Positions 37,816 through 49,111 of a DNA stretch of 64,000 nucleotides are shown here, in pieces; positions within the stretch are counted from its first letter, which is position 1, and each line of letters opens with the position of its first letter. The position numbers were made by a program, and so were the translations under genes. The notes beneath the pieces were generated by a model. That model saw only the letters and a list, made by a program, of their open reading frames with translations, had not been told where the DNA came from and made no database searches. This DNA is from Mansonella perstans (Eukaryota > Nematoda > Chromadorea > Rhabditida > Onchocercidae): positions 538,501 through 602,500 of the forward strand of contig JBAMDO010000572.1 of the NCBI GenBank assembly GCA_037074765.1, written 5' to 3'.

Positions 37816-38082
37816 TTATATTTCAATAGCCTCTGATTCAGGCCTGTGCAGACTTTGGAAGGTGTAATGCTGATACCTTCGACATCCTATTACGCAGGCA
37901 GATAATATAGCAGCAGTGGCAAAGAGCAGTAAAATGACAAGAATTGCGATGACAATACGATTGATACTCTCAATGGTGCCTTGAATACGTCGTGTTGTGT
38001 CGTAATTGTCATGGATCATTCCCAGCAAATTATTGATGAAAGCCCTTTGCTCTTCATGCGAATACGAATCAAGGCGTGACAT
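37816..38082 (-). CDS. Small single-pass membrane protein or C-terminal exon
   Basis: An exon begins at 38124 after ATATATTTTCAG and stays open to TAG at 37816. The first in-frame ATG (38082) gives 88 residues: a charged N-terminal part (SRLDSYSHEEQRAFINNLLG), a transmembrane helix (IVIAILVILLLFATAAILSA), then a short Cys/Arg/Tyr-rich tail ending EAIEI. If trans-spliced, this is a complete small protein. If not, it is the last exon of a gene whose upstream exons lie in the unexplained region to the right. Family not recognised. Confidence 0.45.
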   Translation of the reverse strand: MSRLDSYSHEEQRAFINNLLGMIHDNYDTTRRIQGTIESINRIVIAILVILLLFATAAILSACVIGCRRYQHYTFQSLHRPESEAIEI

Positions 38083-41000
38083 AATGACACGCGCATGAAA
38101 ACGTGATGAAAGATCCGTGATGATCTGAAAATATATTCCTAACTTCATCTTTTTCCATATTGTTCAAAAATATTTTTTATTTTATTCAAATATAAATTTA
38201 TTTAGGATTCTCTCAACAATATAAAATGCTTTCATAACGATAAAGTGGCAAAGAAAGTGAAGATGAAAAGATTATTTTCTATGTTTGGTTCGAAATATTA
38301 ATTTTCCAAGTCAAAAAATTAAGTTATTATCAGACGATAATTCCTATTCAATTAAATTGATTAAAGCACTGAACCTATTGCAACATTCTCAGCTATATTT
38401 TCATAATAGATATATATGACAAAATGAGGCAGGACAGAACACGGAAGGACTGGTCACTTAAACTTAAAAAACATGAGAATAGTAATAAGTTGCATAAGGC
38501 TTCTTTAAGTAAATAATTTTCCTTCTCCTTCTAAAATTAACTTCATTGCGATAGCACAAATTATTGTATCATATTATTATAACGCAATTATTTCAGTTAA
38601 TGCAATGATAGATTTCTTTTAGATAATAATTAGCGATTCTCAATTAAGATGAGTTAATGAGATGAGTCATTCTTTCGTCTTATGTACAATTAATAATTTC
38701 TAGGAAAGACTACTGTAAAAACATTAATTATCTCTTTCAGAGGTTACGCTCTGATGAAAAAATCTCTGTTTTTAAAGTTCGAAAGATATCGGATTCAGCA
38801 ATGTAATATTTAAATTAGCTTTCAAGCTAAGTGAAATATGTTACTTGTTAGAGATATTGGATTATTATCAATTTCGTTTAATTTCTTGCGAGACTGAAAT
38901 TAAATCGAGATCAGATATGAATAGTTTTGAAACAAAAGAGTACTGTACTCTTCAACTTAATTAGCTACAGCTATCCTTTTCGGCTAATACTGCAACACAT
39001 CACTTTTTAATTAGATTGTTTCATTTATATTTCCCAATAGTGGCTGTCAGATGTTTCATTTATGTCCAAAATATTTTTCTTTTTACTCATCTTAAAATGC
39101 TACTTTTAGCCTCATTAAAAACAGACTGTGCTTTGGCCAAAATTATAGATCATGAAAGAAAGGAAAACATTTAGCGTTTAATTTGCTCCTATCACAAACT
39201 TTCTTATCTGATCAGCTTAAGTAATTTGAAATAAAGAAATTATTTACTAAAGAAAAGCAATTTTTAGAAATGCATTATTCTTTTCAGAGATTTGATAAAA
39301 TATCAACAACGAAGTTGACAAAAATGAAACATTTTATAAGTAATTTAATTTGTTAATAACAATTAACAATGCTATTGGACAGGCATGTATGTCAACCTTG
39401 TCATTTAGGTCAATAAGGCATGCTCATTTTTTTCTAACTTGATCAATTTTGAGCATAAATTGACAATTTTAGGCATCTTTAGAAATCGATGAAACTGGAG
39501 TGAAGAGTTCTTGAGTTCTGTTCTCGTAAAAATTTGAAAAACAAATTTGAGAGATTTGAAGGAAATAAAAAGGACTATCTTTTTATCAGGAGTACTGCAA
39601 GGACATTAAAAGTCCCAGTTTTGTATAGATTAATTGAAATAAAAAAGCTAAAATAAAATTTATGGTTCAACCATTCATTTTTCTGAAAGTTCTATTCATA
39701 TTGTTAAAACAGCTGTTAAAACTGAAATTATTTTAAGTTTGATTTATGGATCGAAGAAATTGCCCAATTTCAGGATTAAAACGTTCATGTTTGATAATAA
39801 AGCGAAGCGGTCTTCAGACTCATTTCCCATTAATCCTTTTTATCAATGCAAACAGATAAATTTAAACTTTTACTGACCATTTTAATTGCTTCGAAGCATT
39901 TCTTTATTTTAAAAATTCCGATAAGTTAAACTAAAAATTAGTTCCGGATAAGGATGGATTTCAAGCATATTCTATTCTTTTCTCAAAGCGAAACTAATCG
40001 AAAGAGATGACTATTTTATGAAAAACCCATTAATGTCATTTTGAATGTTATAAATCAAATTAAAATCTTCAAGTCTATTGCTATAAGATTTATGTTATTG
40101 CATTAGTATCAGTTTATTCATCCAGCTGTCCTTGATCTGTTTAATTTCCAATCTCTTCGGAAATGATTCATCCTTTTTGTGTTATTTTTCAAAAAACTTT
40201 TAAAAATGAAAGTTCATTCATCAGATTTCTCATACTTTGACGTTTTGGAAATATTGCTTCAATTTTTGGATTTCATTAGACTTTTGTTGTTGAAAAATAC
40301 TGATTTCCGCAGAAAGGAAAGGGAGATGAAAAATGATCAGGAAGAGTAAAAGTTAAAAGGTTAGAATAGAAGAGATATTCCTCTCTGTGCATCGTAGATT
40401 ATTAAGTTATAATTTAATTTAGATTTAAATGAGAAACTTGCTTTAACTTGTTTTCAAAAAATTAAGTAATAAGAAGTCAGCAAGATAGAAGACGAAAGAG
40501 ATGGAAGGAAATGTATAAAAAGCATAAATTGAAAAAAATTTGAAAAGAAGAGACATATTTAAAAAGAAATCCAGACAGGCAGGCATTACTTGGCAACTTC
40601 TTTTGTCTTTTTTTCTTACTTTTCTCATGAAATTCCATTTTAACATATTCTCATAGTTGGCAATTGACAATAAATGCTGAAGCAATCAAAGGTTTCAAAT
40701 AAGCCAGGAAAGAATTTTTAAGTCGTTTACTTAGCCTAGTCATCAAGAGGTATATTAGTGATCAGAGAGAGCAGAGCTGTTTTGCTATCTTTTTTTAAGA
40801 GTTTCAGGTATGCAAGTGCATCATAATCGGAACATAATCCTGACGACTTGATAGATGAATATAAACATCTACTAAATAAAAATAATACTGAAACTATTTT
40901 TAGAAAGGACAAGATTGGGTTATTTGCGTTTTCCACAAATCTTGATGCAAAGCATTTTGAAAAAATCAACACGAATATAAATGGAATTAAATTTCAGGAA

Positions 41001-43380
41001 AAGAGTATGTATTTTGGATGAAACTTCTGTTAACAAAATTTCCCATTTCCTCTGTTGAAGAACTAGTGAAACATTCTAATCATGAAATAATTTCAATCAC
41101 ATATGCGCGATAACCTTTCCTTACTTCTAAAATTATTTTTCCGGAAGCACTCAAACTTCGTTTCACATGAAAACATTCTTGTTCAAAATCAATGCTACTT
41201 TTTCTCGTTAATGTTGCCGATTAATCACTTTGACTTTCAAATAATTCCTCAAAAGAGCAGTCGTTGAAAATAATTTAATTCCAAGTGTAGAAGTCTATCA
41301 TTGCTTTGTCCATTTATAACTTCCACAGCAGTTTTTCAGCAAGAACTATCAACAAAAAAAAAAAAACGAGATGCATCAAAATTATTTTCACAAGGATTAA
41401 TTAGCAATTAACAGGTAAGTAAATTTTTTCATTTCTAATCATGTATATATAATCCTATTCAGTCTCTCATAATAATTCATATAAGGCTCCCTTTTTTCCC
41501 ACCAATCGTAACGATAGTTGAAGCATTTAGGAAAAAGCAATATATTAGTGAAGGTTATAAATTTTTATTTTATTTTATTTTTTTTTAAAGACAATAAAAT
41601 TTGCGAAGTTTTTTTTGGAGAAAAACTGGTCGATATGATTTGCTCGAGCTTTAAGGATGCAGAAAACTTTACATGCACAAAAAACCCATAAATTGAAAAT
41701 GATGCTAAAGATTAGATAGTTCAGTGAATGCAGTGGTCAAAGAAGAGATTCAATTACAGGAGCGAGATGGAAATTGATAAATTCAACGAAGAATCTTACG
41801 AAAGTAAATGGACTGAGAGCAAACGAAGTTAATGAAAATCAAAGCGATAATGAAAAAACTACAACCTTTCTTATGACGAATACAGCTTGAAGGATGCAAA
41901 TGGGTGAATTCGGGAAAGAATCCGTTTTTTCGGTATTCAGTTTTCAGAACTTATGAATATTGCTGTTAATACTGTAAAGTTTAACGTCGCATTGCCGCTG
42001 ACATTTCGAATTACACAAATGACCGATAGATGTCGATGAGATACATAATTTCCCGCAGAATCATTTGTAAAATCTGCAATGAACACTGTTCTTTTTTATG
42101 AATTCTTCATTTAACAGCCATATTTTGTACTTCGTGTTACACATCAATGCCAAAACTACAACAAATACAATACATTTATACATAAGTTGTGCATAAGATA
42201 TTAGAAGCACAGAGATTATTGGACCAATTTGTTCTACAAAGAAAAATTGTTTCAAAATAGTATGATAAAAATAGTTATGAAAGTGAAGAAAAAGCTAGGC
42301 TTTTTTTGCTTAGAATGGAACAGATAATTGTCATCTAGAGAATGGAAAGTTAAAGGAAAAATGTAAAAATAAATCAACAGGAAAAAAGGCTTGTTTCAGC
42401 AAGGAAATTTAAAAAAAAACTGCTAGTTTTGAATTTTATCGATCAAACGATGATATCTGTGATACGATTTGATTTGCTTTTCGTCTGCAGATCTTTCTAG
42501 AGTTTTAGTTGAAGTCGGCAGAAACGCTGCTTCCAACTAGTTTCAAAACTTTGTTGCAAATGTTTTTGCATAAAATATGGCAAAGAGTTATTTTACTAAA
42601 TTGCATGAAATGAATAAATGCACTTTCTATTAGCACTACGCTTCAAAGATTTCAACAAAATTCGCTCAAAAAAAAAGAAATAAAAAAAAGGAAAAGATGA
42701 AATATTTGTCAATGGGCTGATATTTTTCGTTTTATCATTTACAATTTAATTAGTCTAACTTTCCTCACTGCACCGAAAAACGAAACAAGCGGTTCAGAGT
42801 GCTCTTAAGGAAGATTTCGTCTTTGCAACCACTAATTAATTTACTCCGTGCAGCAACAGCACTGGAAGATTTATGGTTTCCGTTATTCAGATTAATAAAT
42901 ATCATTCATTTTTTTTCACTTGTTTATTCTGAATTCGTAGAAATCATTTCTCATAAAAAACCGTCTCGATTATTAAAATTAAATTTCTTGCTTTGTTTTG
43001 AATGAATTACTTAATTTATTGCAACTCACATTAATTTTTGTCATAAAATTATGGCGAAACCATTGCTTATCCCAGTTCTTTTATGGAAGTTAAATTAAAA
43101 GAGGTGGTTATTTGTTATTTCACTTATGAACTTATATTGGATGCTAAACAGATCAATAAATAAGTTTGTAAATGAAATTCAAGATGACCAAGTGACTTGT
43201 ATGTATCTGAAGGTGGACACTATTGTATTACATGACGTTAAATCTATTGAGTCGAAAAGTACCTCAAAGAATAGTTTCAGGTCAGTTATGACCAATCTAC
43301 TTAAGCTCAGTCACAAAATTTACATACTGTCACTTCTTGGTTTCTAATTGATTTTTAATAAAATTTGAAAGATTCTGCGC

Positions 43381-43440
43381 TCCAAAGCCATCATCTACGA
43401 TAAATATCCGACTAAAGTCATCATCTACGATAAATATCCG
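43381..43440. repeat. 30-nt tandem duplication
   Basis: Two adjacent 30-nt units, identical over the last 20 nt (TCATCTACGATAAATATCCG) and differing at three positions in the first 10. Confidence 0.9.
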
Positions 43441-43658
43441 AGCATTGTCGAAACAAGTAAAATTCCAGAATCTAATTTATTCGTCCTACTAATGCTTTTA
43501 ATAATTTTCGTTTTTCTTAGATCTAAAAACTATACAAAATTGAAAAGTTCTTTTATACGATACATTTGCGTGCATTGAATGCAAATTTTCTTGCATCGTA
43601 CATTTTTGCCAACTAAAATCAATGAAATGTTTTTAAAAGATTTACTATATTTTTTCTT

Positions 43659-43687
43659 ATTTTACCGCAAAAAAATTGCGGTAAAAT
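43659..43687. repeat. Perfect inverted repeat, 12-bp stem, 5-nt loop
   Basis: ATTTTACCGCAA, then five A, then TTGCGGTAAAAT: a perfect stem in otherwise featureless AT-rich DNA. Confidence 0.9.
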
Positions 43688-44212
43688 AATGAAAGAAAAA
43701 AGTTTAGAATAAATTCAAGCAGAAAAAGAGCAAATGAATGATTACAATGAGTGTAGAAAGTGAACAAAGAATAAATTTGAAAAAGTTTTGAAACAGATAA
43801 AGGTTTAGAACATTTTTATCTAGTCAATAGAGAGTGCCATAATAGGATGGCCAAAAATGGCCAAGCAGGATTTGGGAAGGTGAACTGCACAAATTGCAGC
43901 ACATAAATAAACAGCCAGAAATTTTGAGCAATGAGCTTGTTTGTCCACAAAAGTTCGTCTGTCCTTTCCGGATGTCCTCCAATCCATTTCCGTATCCGCC
44001 ACTGATGAAGACAAAAAATGAAAAATACTACCCTACAATTACAATCACACATTCATTTTCGTCTTTGCGACCAAAAATGGCAGATACCGAAAAATCAAAA
44101 AAAGAATGCAAATAGGAAGGAGAGAAAGGAATGAGGCGGGGATGGAGAAAAGTAAAAAAGGCTTACTTACTTAAACTAAACTTTCATAAATCTGATATAT
44201 GAGAGACATAAA

Positions 44213-44330
44213 TTCATATATATACAAACATACATGCATAAATATACACAAATACACACACATACATACACATATAAACACATAATATCCACATACACAC
44301 ATACACATACATACATATGAATAAATATAA
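44213..44330. repeat. Imperfect (CATA)n/(CACA)n microsatellite
   Basis: About 115 nt built from CATA, CACA and TATA units, interrupted and irregular. Confidence 0.9.
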
Positions 44331-45495
44331 AAAAGGAAGTAACAAATGAGAGTAAAAGATTATATGGAAAATGTGATAATGATCTACAAACGAAAAGACA
44401 TTTTATTAGAATGGGAAATTTTTAGAGATGATGAATTGATTTTCAACTTAGCAATTGTGACCTCTTGAATAGTTACTCTGAAATGATGGATAAATTATTC
44501 AAGTATTCAAGCAATCAAATAACAATTGGTACCTAACAGTGCAATACCTGGGATATCCTATAAATACTTGGACTATTCCTCTATCCAATTTCTTTATTTC
44601 AATTTATTTCTATAGTTGTGAATTTAACACTTTTTAATTTAATAATGATTAACTAAATGAATATGGATAAAAGCTTACAAATAATCATGATTATCAGATG
44701 ACCAAACTTCTTGGAAATCATCTTAGCTATGGCTATTGTTATTTTGATGTAAATAATAGTAGGACTGAAAAAAGACCGTGACAGCTGGCCAATATATCTG
44801 AAGCATATGTTCAGCACAATTTGATTCAGTAAGTGACATTTGCCATGCACACATAAGTTGCATATGTTGTTTAACGCATATTGAATAACATCACACTTAA
44901 AAACAAACTTTGTAACAACGCCAGACTTACGTGTCCTTCATTGCATACTGCACATTTCCACTGATATGATATCAATCAATTTCGTCTTACAGATGAGATA
45001 ATTAATGATAAGGAAGCCGCAGCAGCATGTGGAAAACCGTAAAATGCATTCCACTTCGGTGATATTTCACGAAGCGTTGAACATTCTTCATTCTTTATCT
45101 CATAGCTATGAGTCACTTTAAAGCGAAATATGAATTTCTAATTTTACGTACGCATGAAGATGTATACGGACGTATACCAAAAAAATATATGTGGAATTGC
45201 AAGTGCTTTTATTGTTCAATATTTTTTTTCTTTTTGCAAATAAAAATTGTCTGTTAGGATGTACATTGGTGAATAGAAAAAGGTAATCGATAATAGTTTT
45301 CAAATGCTTATAATATTTCAAGAATTTTCGTTGATAAAGATTTTGAATCAGTTTTTAATAGGCGAACAAAATTGCCGTAAGAATGAATAATAAGTAGACC
45401 GATAAATGCCAACATTTTAAAAATTTTATCAAATCAAATTATTCTGTTTGAAAGAATGTCTATTTATGGCAAAGCCATTTGTGACTATCACATTG

Positions 45496-45678
45496 TCATT
45501 CGTTTCCTGATTTGAATTCTAACGTGGAATTCATACCACACGGATGATTATTAACATGATTACTTTTTGCTTGGATCAAATCGCATGAAGCATAATGACT
45601 ACTCAAACCTTTGGCCTTGTTTGGCCAAGCGTCCACCACATTTTCGGGACAAAACTTGCTATGAACGTAGGAAAACAT
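45496..45678 (-). CDS. Possible 60-residue open frame (weak)
   Basis: ATG-initiated frame beginning MFSYVHSKFCPENVVDAWP with three further Cys. Slightly GC-richer than its surroundings. No splice context or homology recognised; could be chance. Confidence 0.15.
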   Translation of the reverse strand: MFSYVHSKFCPENVVDAWPNKAKGLSSHYASCDLIQAKSNHVNNHPCGMNSTLEFKSGNE

Positions 45679-46851
45679 ATTTGTGAAAGAATAAGCTAAT
45701 AATTGTAGTAATAAAATTGTTATTAGTTTAAATTAAATGATTATTAGCTGAAATTTTTCTTCTGCCAGTATAAGATAAGTTCTTTAAGGTGACTAGCACT
45801 TCAGGTGACATTGTTATCTTCCGGATTTTTCGTCCAAACTTTTCTGTCGACTGTTTCTAGTATTAAAAAAATTATTGATTACTACTCTGTTCTGATGAAT
45901 TAAACTTTAATGATGTTGATAATGCTTTGCACAAATAATTTTGGTAGGCAATTGCGCTTTTTCAAATCTGTCAAGCAAATGTAATATTTATTTTTGTCTT
46001 AAGATTACTAAATCAATATATGTCGCTAATTAATCTATTGCAGTAAAATTTCTCTTCAATTTTTCTCAAAAGCTTGAAGCCTTAAAATTTCATTTGGCGA
46101 TAGAATTGATTAGGAATATGCATTGGCTTGACGATTTACAAACGAAAATTTACGAGTTTCGAAGATTTAGCATCTAAAAAGCTGCACTACCAAAACGAGG
46201 ATCGGAATATTCAGTGCAACAGTCTACTAGCGATTTTAAAAAAAACTTTCTTTGTGGTGAAGTGAAAAGAAAGCGAAAAAGATTTGAAGTTTTAATGAAT
46301 TTTGGATAACATATTTGAAGTTGCACAAAGCATTTAGTTTATTCGTTGATTGAAGATAGATAACGGATAATGATATTATGATATGCGCGATCTATGATAA
46401 GCTTGATCTGATCATTGTTTGAGAAACTGAATCGAGACAAGATAAGGGGAGGATAGAATGACCGATAAAAGGCTCTCCGTTGTCAATATATGACAAGGTT
46501 TTTGATGATATGCAGCGATTTCCGGCGTTTTGTGAACATTTTGTGAACGAAAACAGTTTGACTAATACCGAAATTAGCAGAAATTCAGGGATATGTCATT
46601 TAGCTAGTTGTAGCGTTGATTCAAAACAGTTAGGCCTGCTTCGTAATGCGAAGTCATGCGATTAAACGCACAAATCACATGCGAGCACGCGTGTTAATCA
46701 CATAGTAATGCGAATACAGTAAATAACTTGCAAATGGAGCATGCTTTCACCGATGACAGTGAGCAATTCCGTATTCAATTGGTATAAATTTGCCAAGCTT
46801 CAGAAAATTTCAGTAGTGGCAAGAACACTGAGTTTGATCGGTTGTAGATAA

Positions 46852-48316
46852 ATGGCAGGCTTATCGAAAAAACCGGAACCAAAAAAATATGCAAAAAGTA
46901 GCGAAGATCCATTTGGAAACGAGGAATCGATAACGTCGACAGTGTCAGAAACTTCCGAGAAAAGTGACGTCGACTCTTTTAAGGTGGAATCAGTAACTTT
47001 CGTCGGCAAAAATTCTAATCAATGCTTTCCTTTGTATTCACATTCCTTAACACATAGTTCCATGAAATTTTTTGAAAAATTGTCTAAATACCTTAATAAG
47101 CAGGGAAATATCTGCGCTTTCTTTACCATGTTACAACTTCTTATCCTTGAATTATTAGAACAACTGAACAAATTTCAATACATATTATTATAATCTAGGA
47201 TTAATTTATAATGAAATCTTGTAGATCTTATATAGCAACTTTTAGCAGTATCCTGTGACTGATACGACACAAAACACCAATAAAAGGGTCATTTCCCTGC
47301 AATCTCCAAGTAATAAGGTGCATGAATTTGATGTCGACGTTCTCCACAGCTGGGATCAATCTTCCGGTACTATATCTTATGATGCTCATTCTCCTTACTC
47401 GGATAGTATCTTTAACACTGCTAAAATGGTAAGATTATTTAGCTTAGCTTATTTTTTTAGTGATCATATATGATTGAAGATGATTACAGTGCCACTAATG
47501 CAATGTTTTTTGTTTTCTTTTGATTTAAATAACAGACTTGTTATTCTTATCATCATTGTATTTAAGTAATATCTTTAAAAATTATCTTTAGAATCTTGAT
47601 TTTCTTTTTCGCCAATAATTACAATGCAAATTCATAATAAAAGATTTTAAATTGTTTGCAATTCATTTAGTTAACTTTTAGTTGCCAGATTATAAAGATA
47701 TCATTTGTCGTGCAAGACTGAATCAGCGTCTTTTGTGCGATTCAATGCCTTCTCAGAAAATACTTTCAATGAAATCACTAACAGCGATAAATGAAACAAT
47801 GCGACGGGAACACGTGCAAGGACATCTATTTAAGAGAATTGTTGTGCCGTGTAAACAAAGCGAAAATACGGAACGCTACGAACTGATTACGAAGGTAATC
47901 GGAATAACCTGACAGATCAGATTATAAATTTCGGATTGCTTCGTTGAAAATATCTGCAGGAGAACGAGTGATTTCTGTGTTTTTTTGAGATATGTGATGA
48001 TGCTATCAATGAATATTTGACAATAAGTAATCACAGAAATAAAATCCTGGAAATAAATTTGGAATGTGGTGGTAGCATGCCACCTCGGTTGACAGTTAAA
48101 GGTATTCGCGCGGAAAAATCAATAAAGCATGACGATGACTATTCTGATATAAGCCAAACGGGACAGGTTAGTCTTTCTTCTTTTAATATATTATCTGTCG
48201 AAAAAAATGTTATCAAAAATCAAACTGAAGTGATCTCAAAAGCAGGTATGCAAAGCGAAGCACTCACTCCAACATCTTTCAACATGTTCTCCACCGATCC
48301 CATATCCGTCAGCTAA
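46852..48316 (+). CDS. Conserved-looking protein of unknown function
   Basis: I do not recognise this protein. Four exons join in phase 0: 46852-46992, 47246-47428, 47682-47894 and 47990 onward. The last exon either runs to TAA at 48316 (287 residues in total) or is spliced at GGACAG|GTTAGT (48166) to an exon I could not find. It is hydrophilic with no signal peptide or membrane helix: an N-terminal Lys/Ser/Glu-rich part (MAGLSKKPEPKKYAKSSEDP), a central folded-looking part (LPDYKDIICRARLNQRLLCD; REHVQGHLFKRIVVP) and ICDDAINEYLTISNHRNK. An acceptor GGTTGTAG lies four bases above the ATG, consistent with trans-splicing. Exon 2 has a TTTTAGCAG double acceptor. The same strand continues into the ORP gene 0.8 kb downstream. 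Confidence 0.6.
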
Positions 48317-49099
48317 TACGTTCAGTAGATGCTCGATTGAGGATTACGTGAAGATGCTGAAAAAACGTCGAAAGATACAGGGACAGCAGGGACAGCAGTG
48401 ACAGCAGTGACTATTAACCTTTGAATTATCTTATAGTGCTTAATGATGTGTCTTGATAAATATTCGTATATTCGTATTTGAGCATTTATTGAAGTAAGCG
48501 ATCAGAGTTCTCAAAAAGGCAACTTATTGTCTTTTGCAACATCCATAATTCTCATTTATTAAGCTTATCTCTCTGAAATTGAGCGATTAAATACAATTTA
48601 ATAGAAAATACACCTTCTGGCTCAATTTAATGAGCTCAATTTTCAAAATATAAATATTAAGTTTTTGCATCAAATCTAATATTTATATTTTGTTTGTAAA
48701 GAGTAATTTGCCTATTTATAAAATGAAAATACATTGATAGAGAAAGAATTTGCATTTCGCATTAATTTTTTCAAGGTAATGAAAGACAACTAATGGTAGC
48801 TATCTCTTCATTTATACTTATTTTATATTTCGCAGACGGCGACGATTATCTACTAGTACCTTGTCATTTAATTATCAATTGCGAAATTATTAGCGGTGGA
48901 AGTAGCAACAACCTCTAGTGGCTCGTAGTTCCGTAATTCCAGTTAGTGTGCTCATATCATTTCTTTAAAGTTTATCAAATGAGATTGAAAGATAAGTTGA
49001 AATAAGAAAGTTTTTAAGAATAATGGTAAATAATGATAACTGATATCGTTCCGATCAACATTTCAATGATTTTGTCGTCAAAGTCAAAATAATTTGCAG
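48317..49099. other. Spacer between the unknown gene and the ORP gene
   Basis: 0.8 kb; contains a 9-nt minisatellite near its start and ends in the AATTTGCAG acceptor of the ORP gene. No other feature seen. Confidence 0.5.
48380..48411 (+). repeat. Short 9-nt minisatellite (GGGACAGCA-type)
   Basis: Three and a half copies: GGGACAGCA, GGGACAGCA, GTGACAGCA, GTGAC. Just downstream of the stop of the preceding gene. Confidence 0.85.
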
Positions 49100-49111
49100 A
49101 AGCTTTAATTG
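49080..49111 (+). promoter_or_regulatory. Probable spliced-leader acceptor of the ORP gene
   Basis: AATAATTTGCAG ends at 49099, followed by a 12-nt leader that carries an in-frame TAA directly before TTG-ATG. Translation of this exon therefore starts at 49112 and the exon is not an internal coding exon. Confidence 0.6.

Larger units (their letters stand above)
38125..46847. other. Gene-poor block of about 8.7 kb
   Basis: I found no exon with a convincing frame and splice sites. It contains a 30-nt tandem duplication (43381-43440), a perfect 12-bp hairpin (43659-43687), a GC-richer patch (about 43840-44030) and an imperfect CATA/CACA microsatellite (44213-44330). Weak open frames (40443-40972, 42061-42255, 42799-43347, 45496-45678) are not supported. 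It could be a large intergenic region or introns of the gene ending at 37816. Confidence 0.5.

Noticed and set aside
40443..40972. Two minus-strand open frames
   Set aside because: Low-complexity Phe/Leu/Lys composition typical of AT-rich non-coding DNA; no acceptors in frame.
43894..44115. 73-residue plus-strand frame and overlapping minus-strand frames
   Set aside because: Both strands open, no splice sites; noted as a GC-richer patch rather than a gene.
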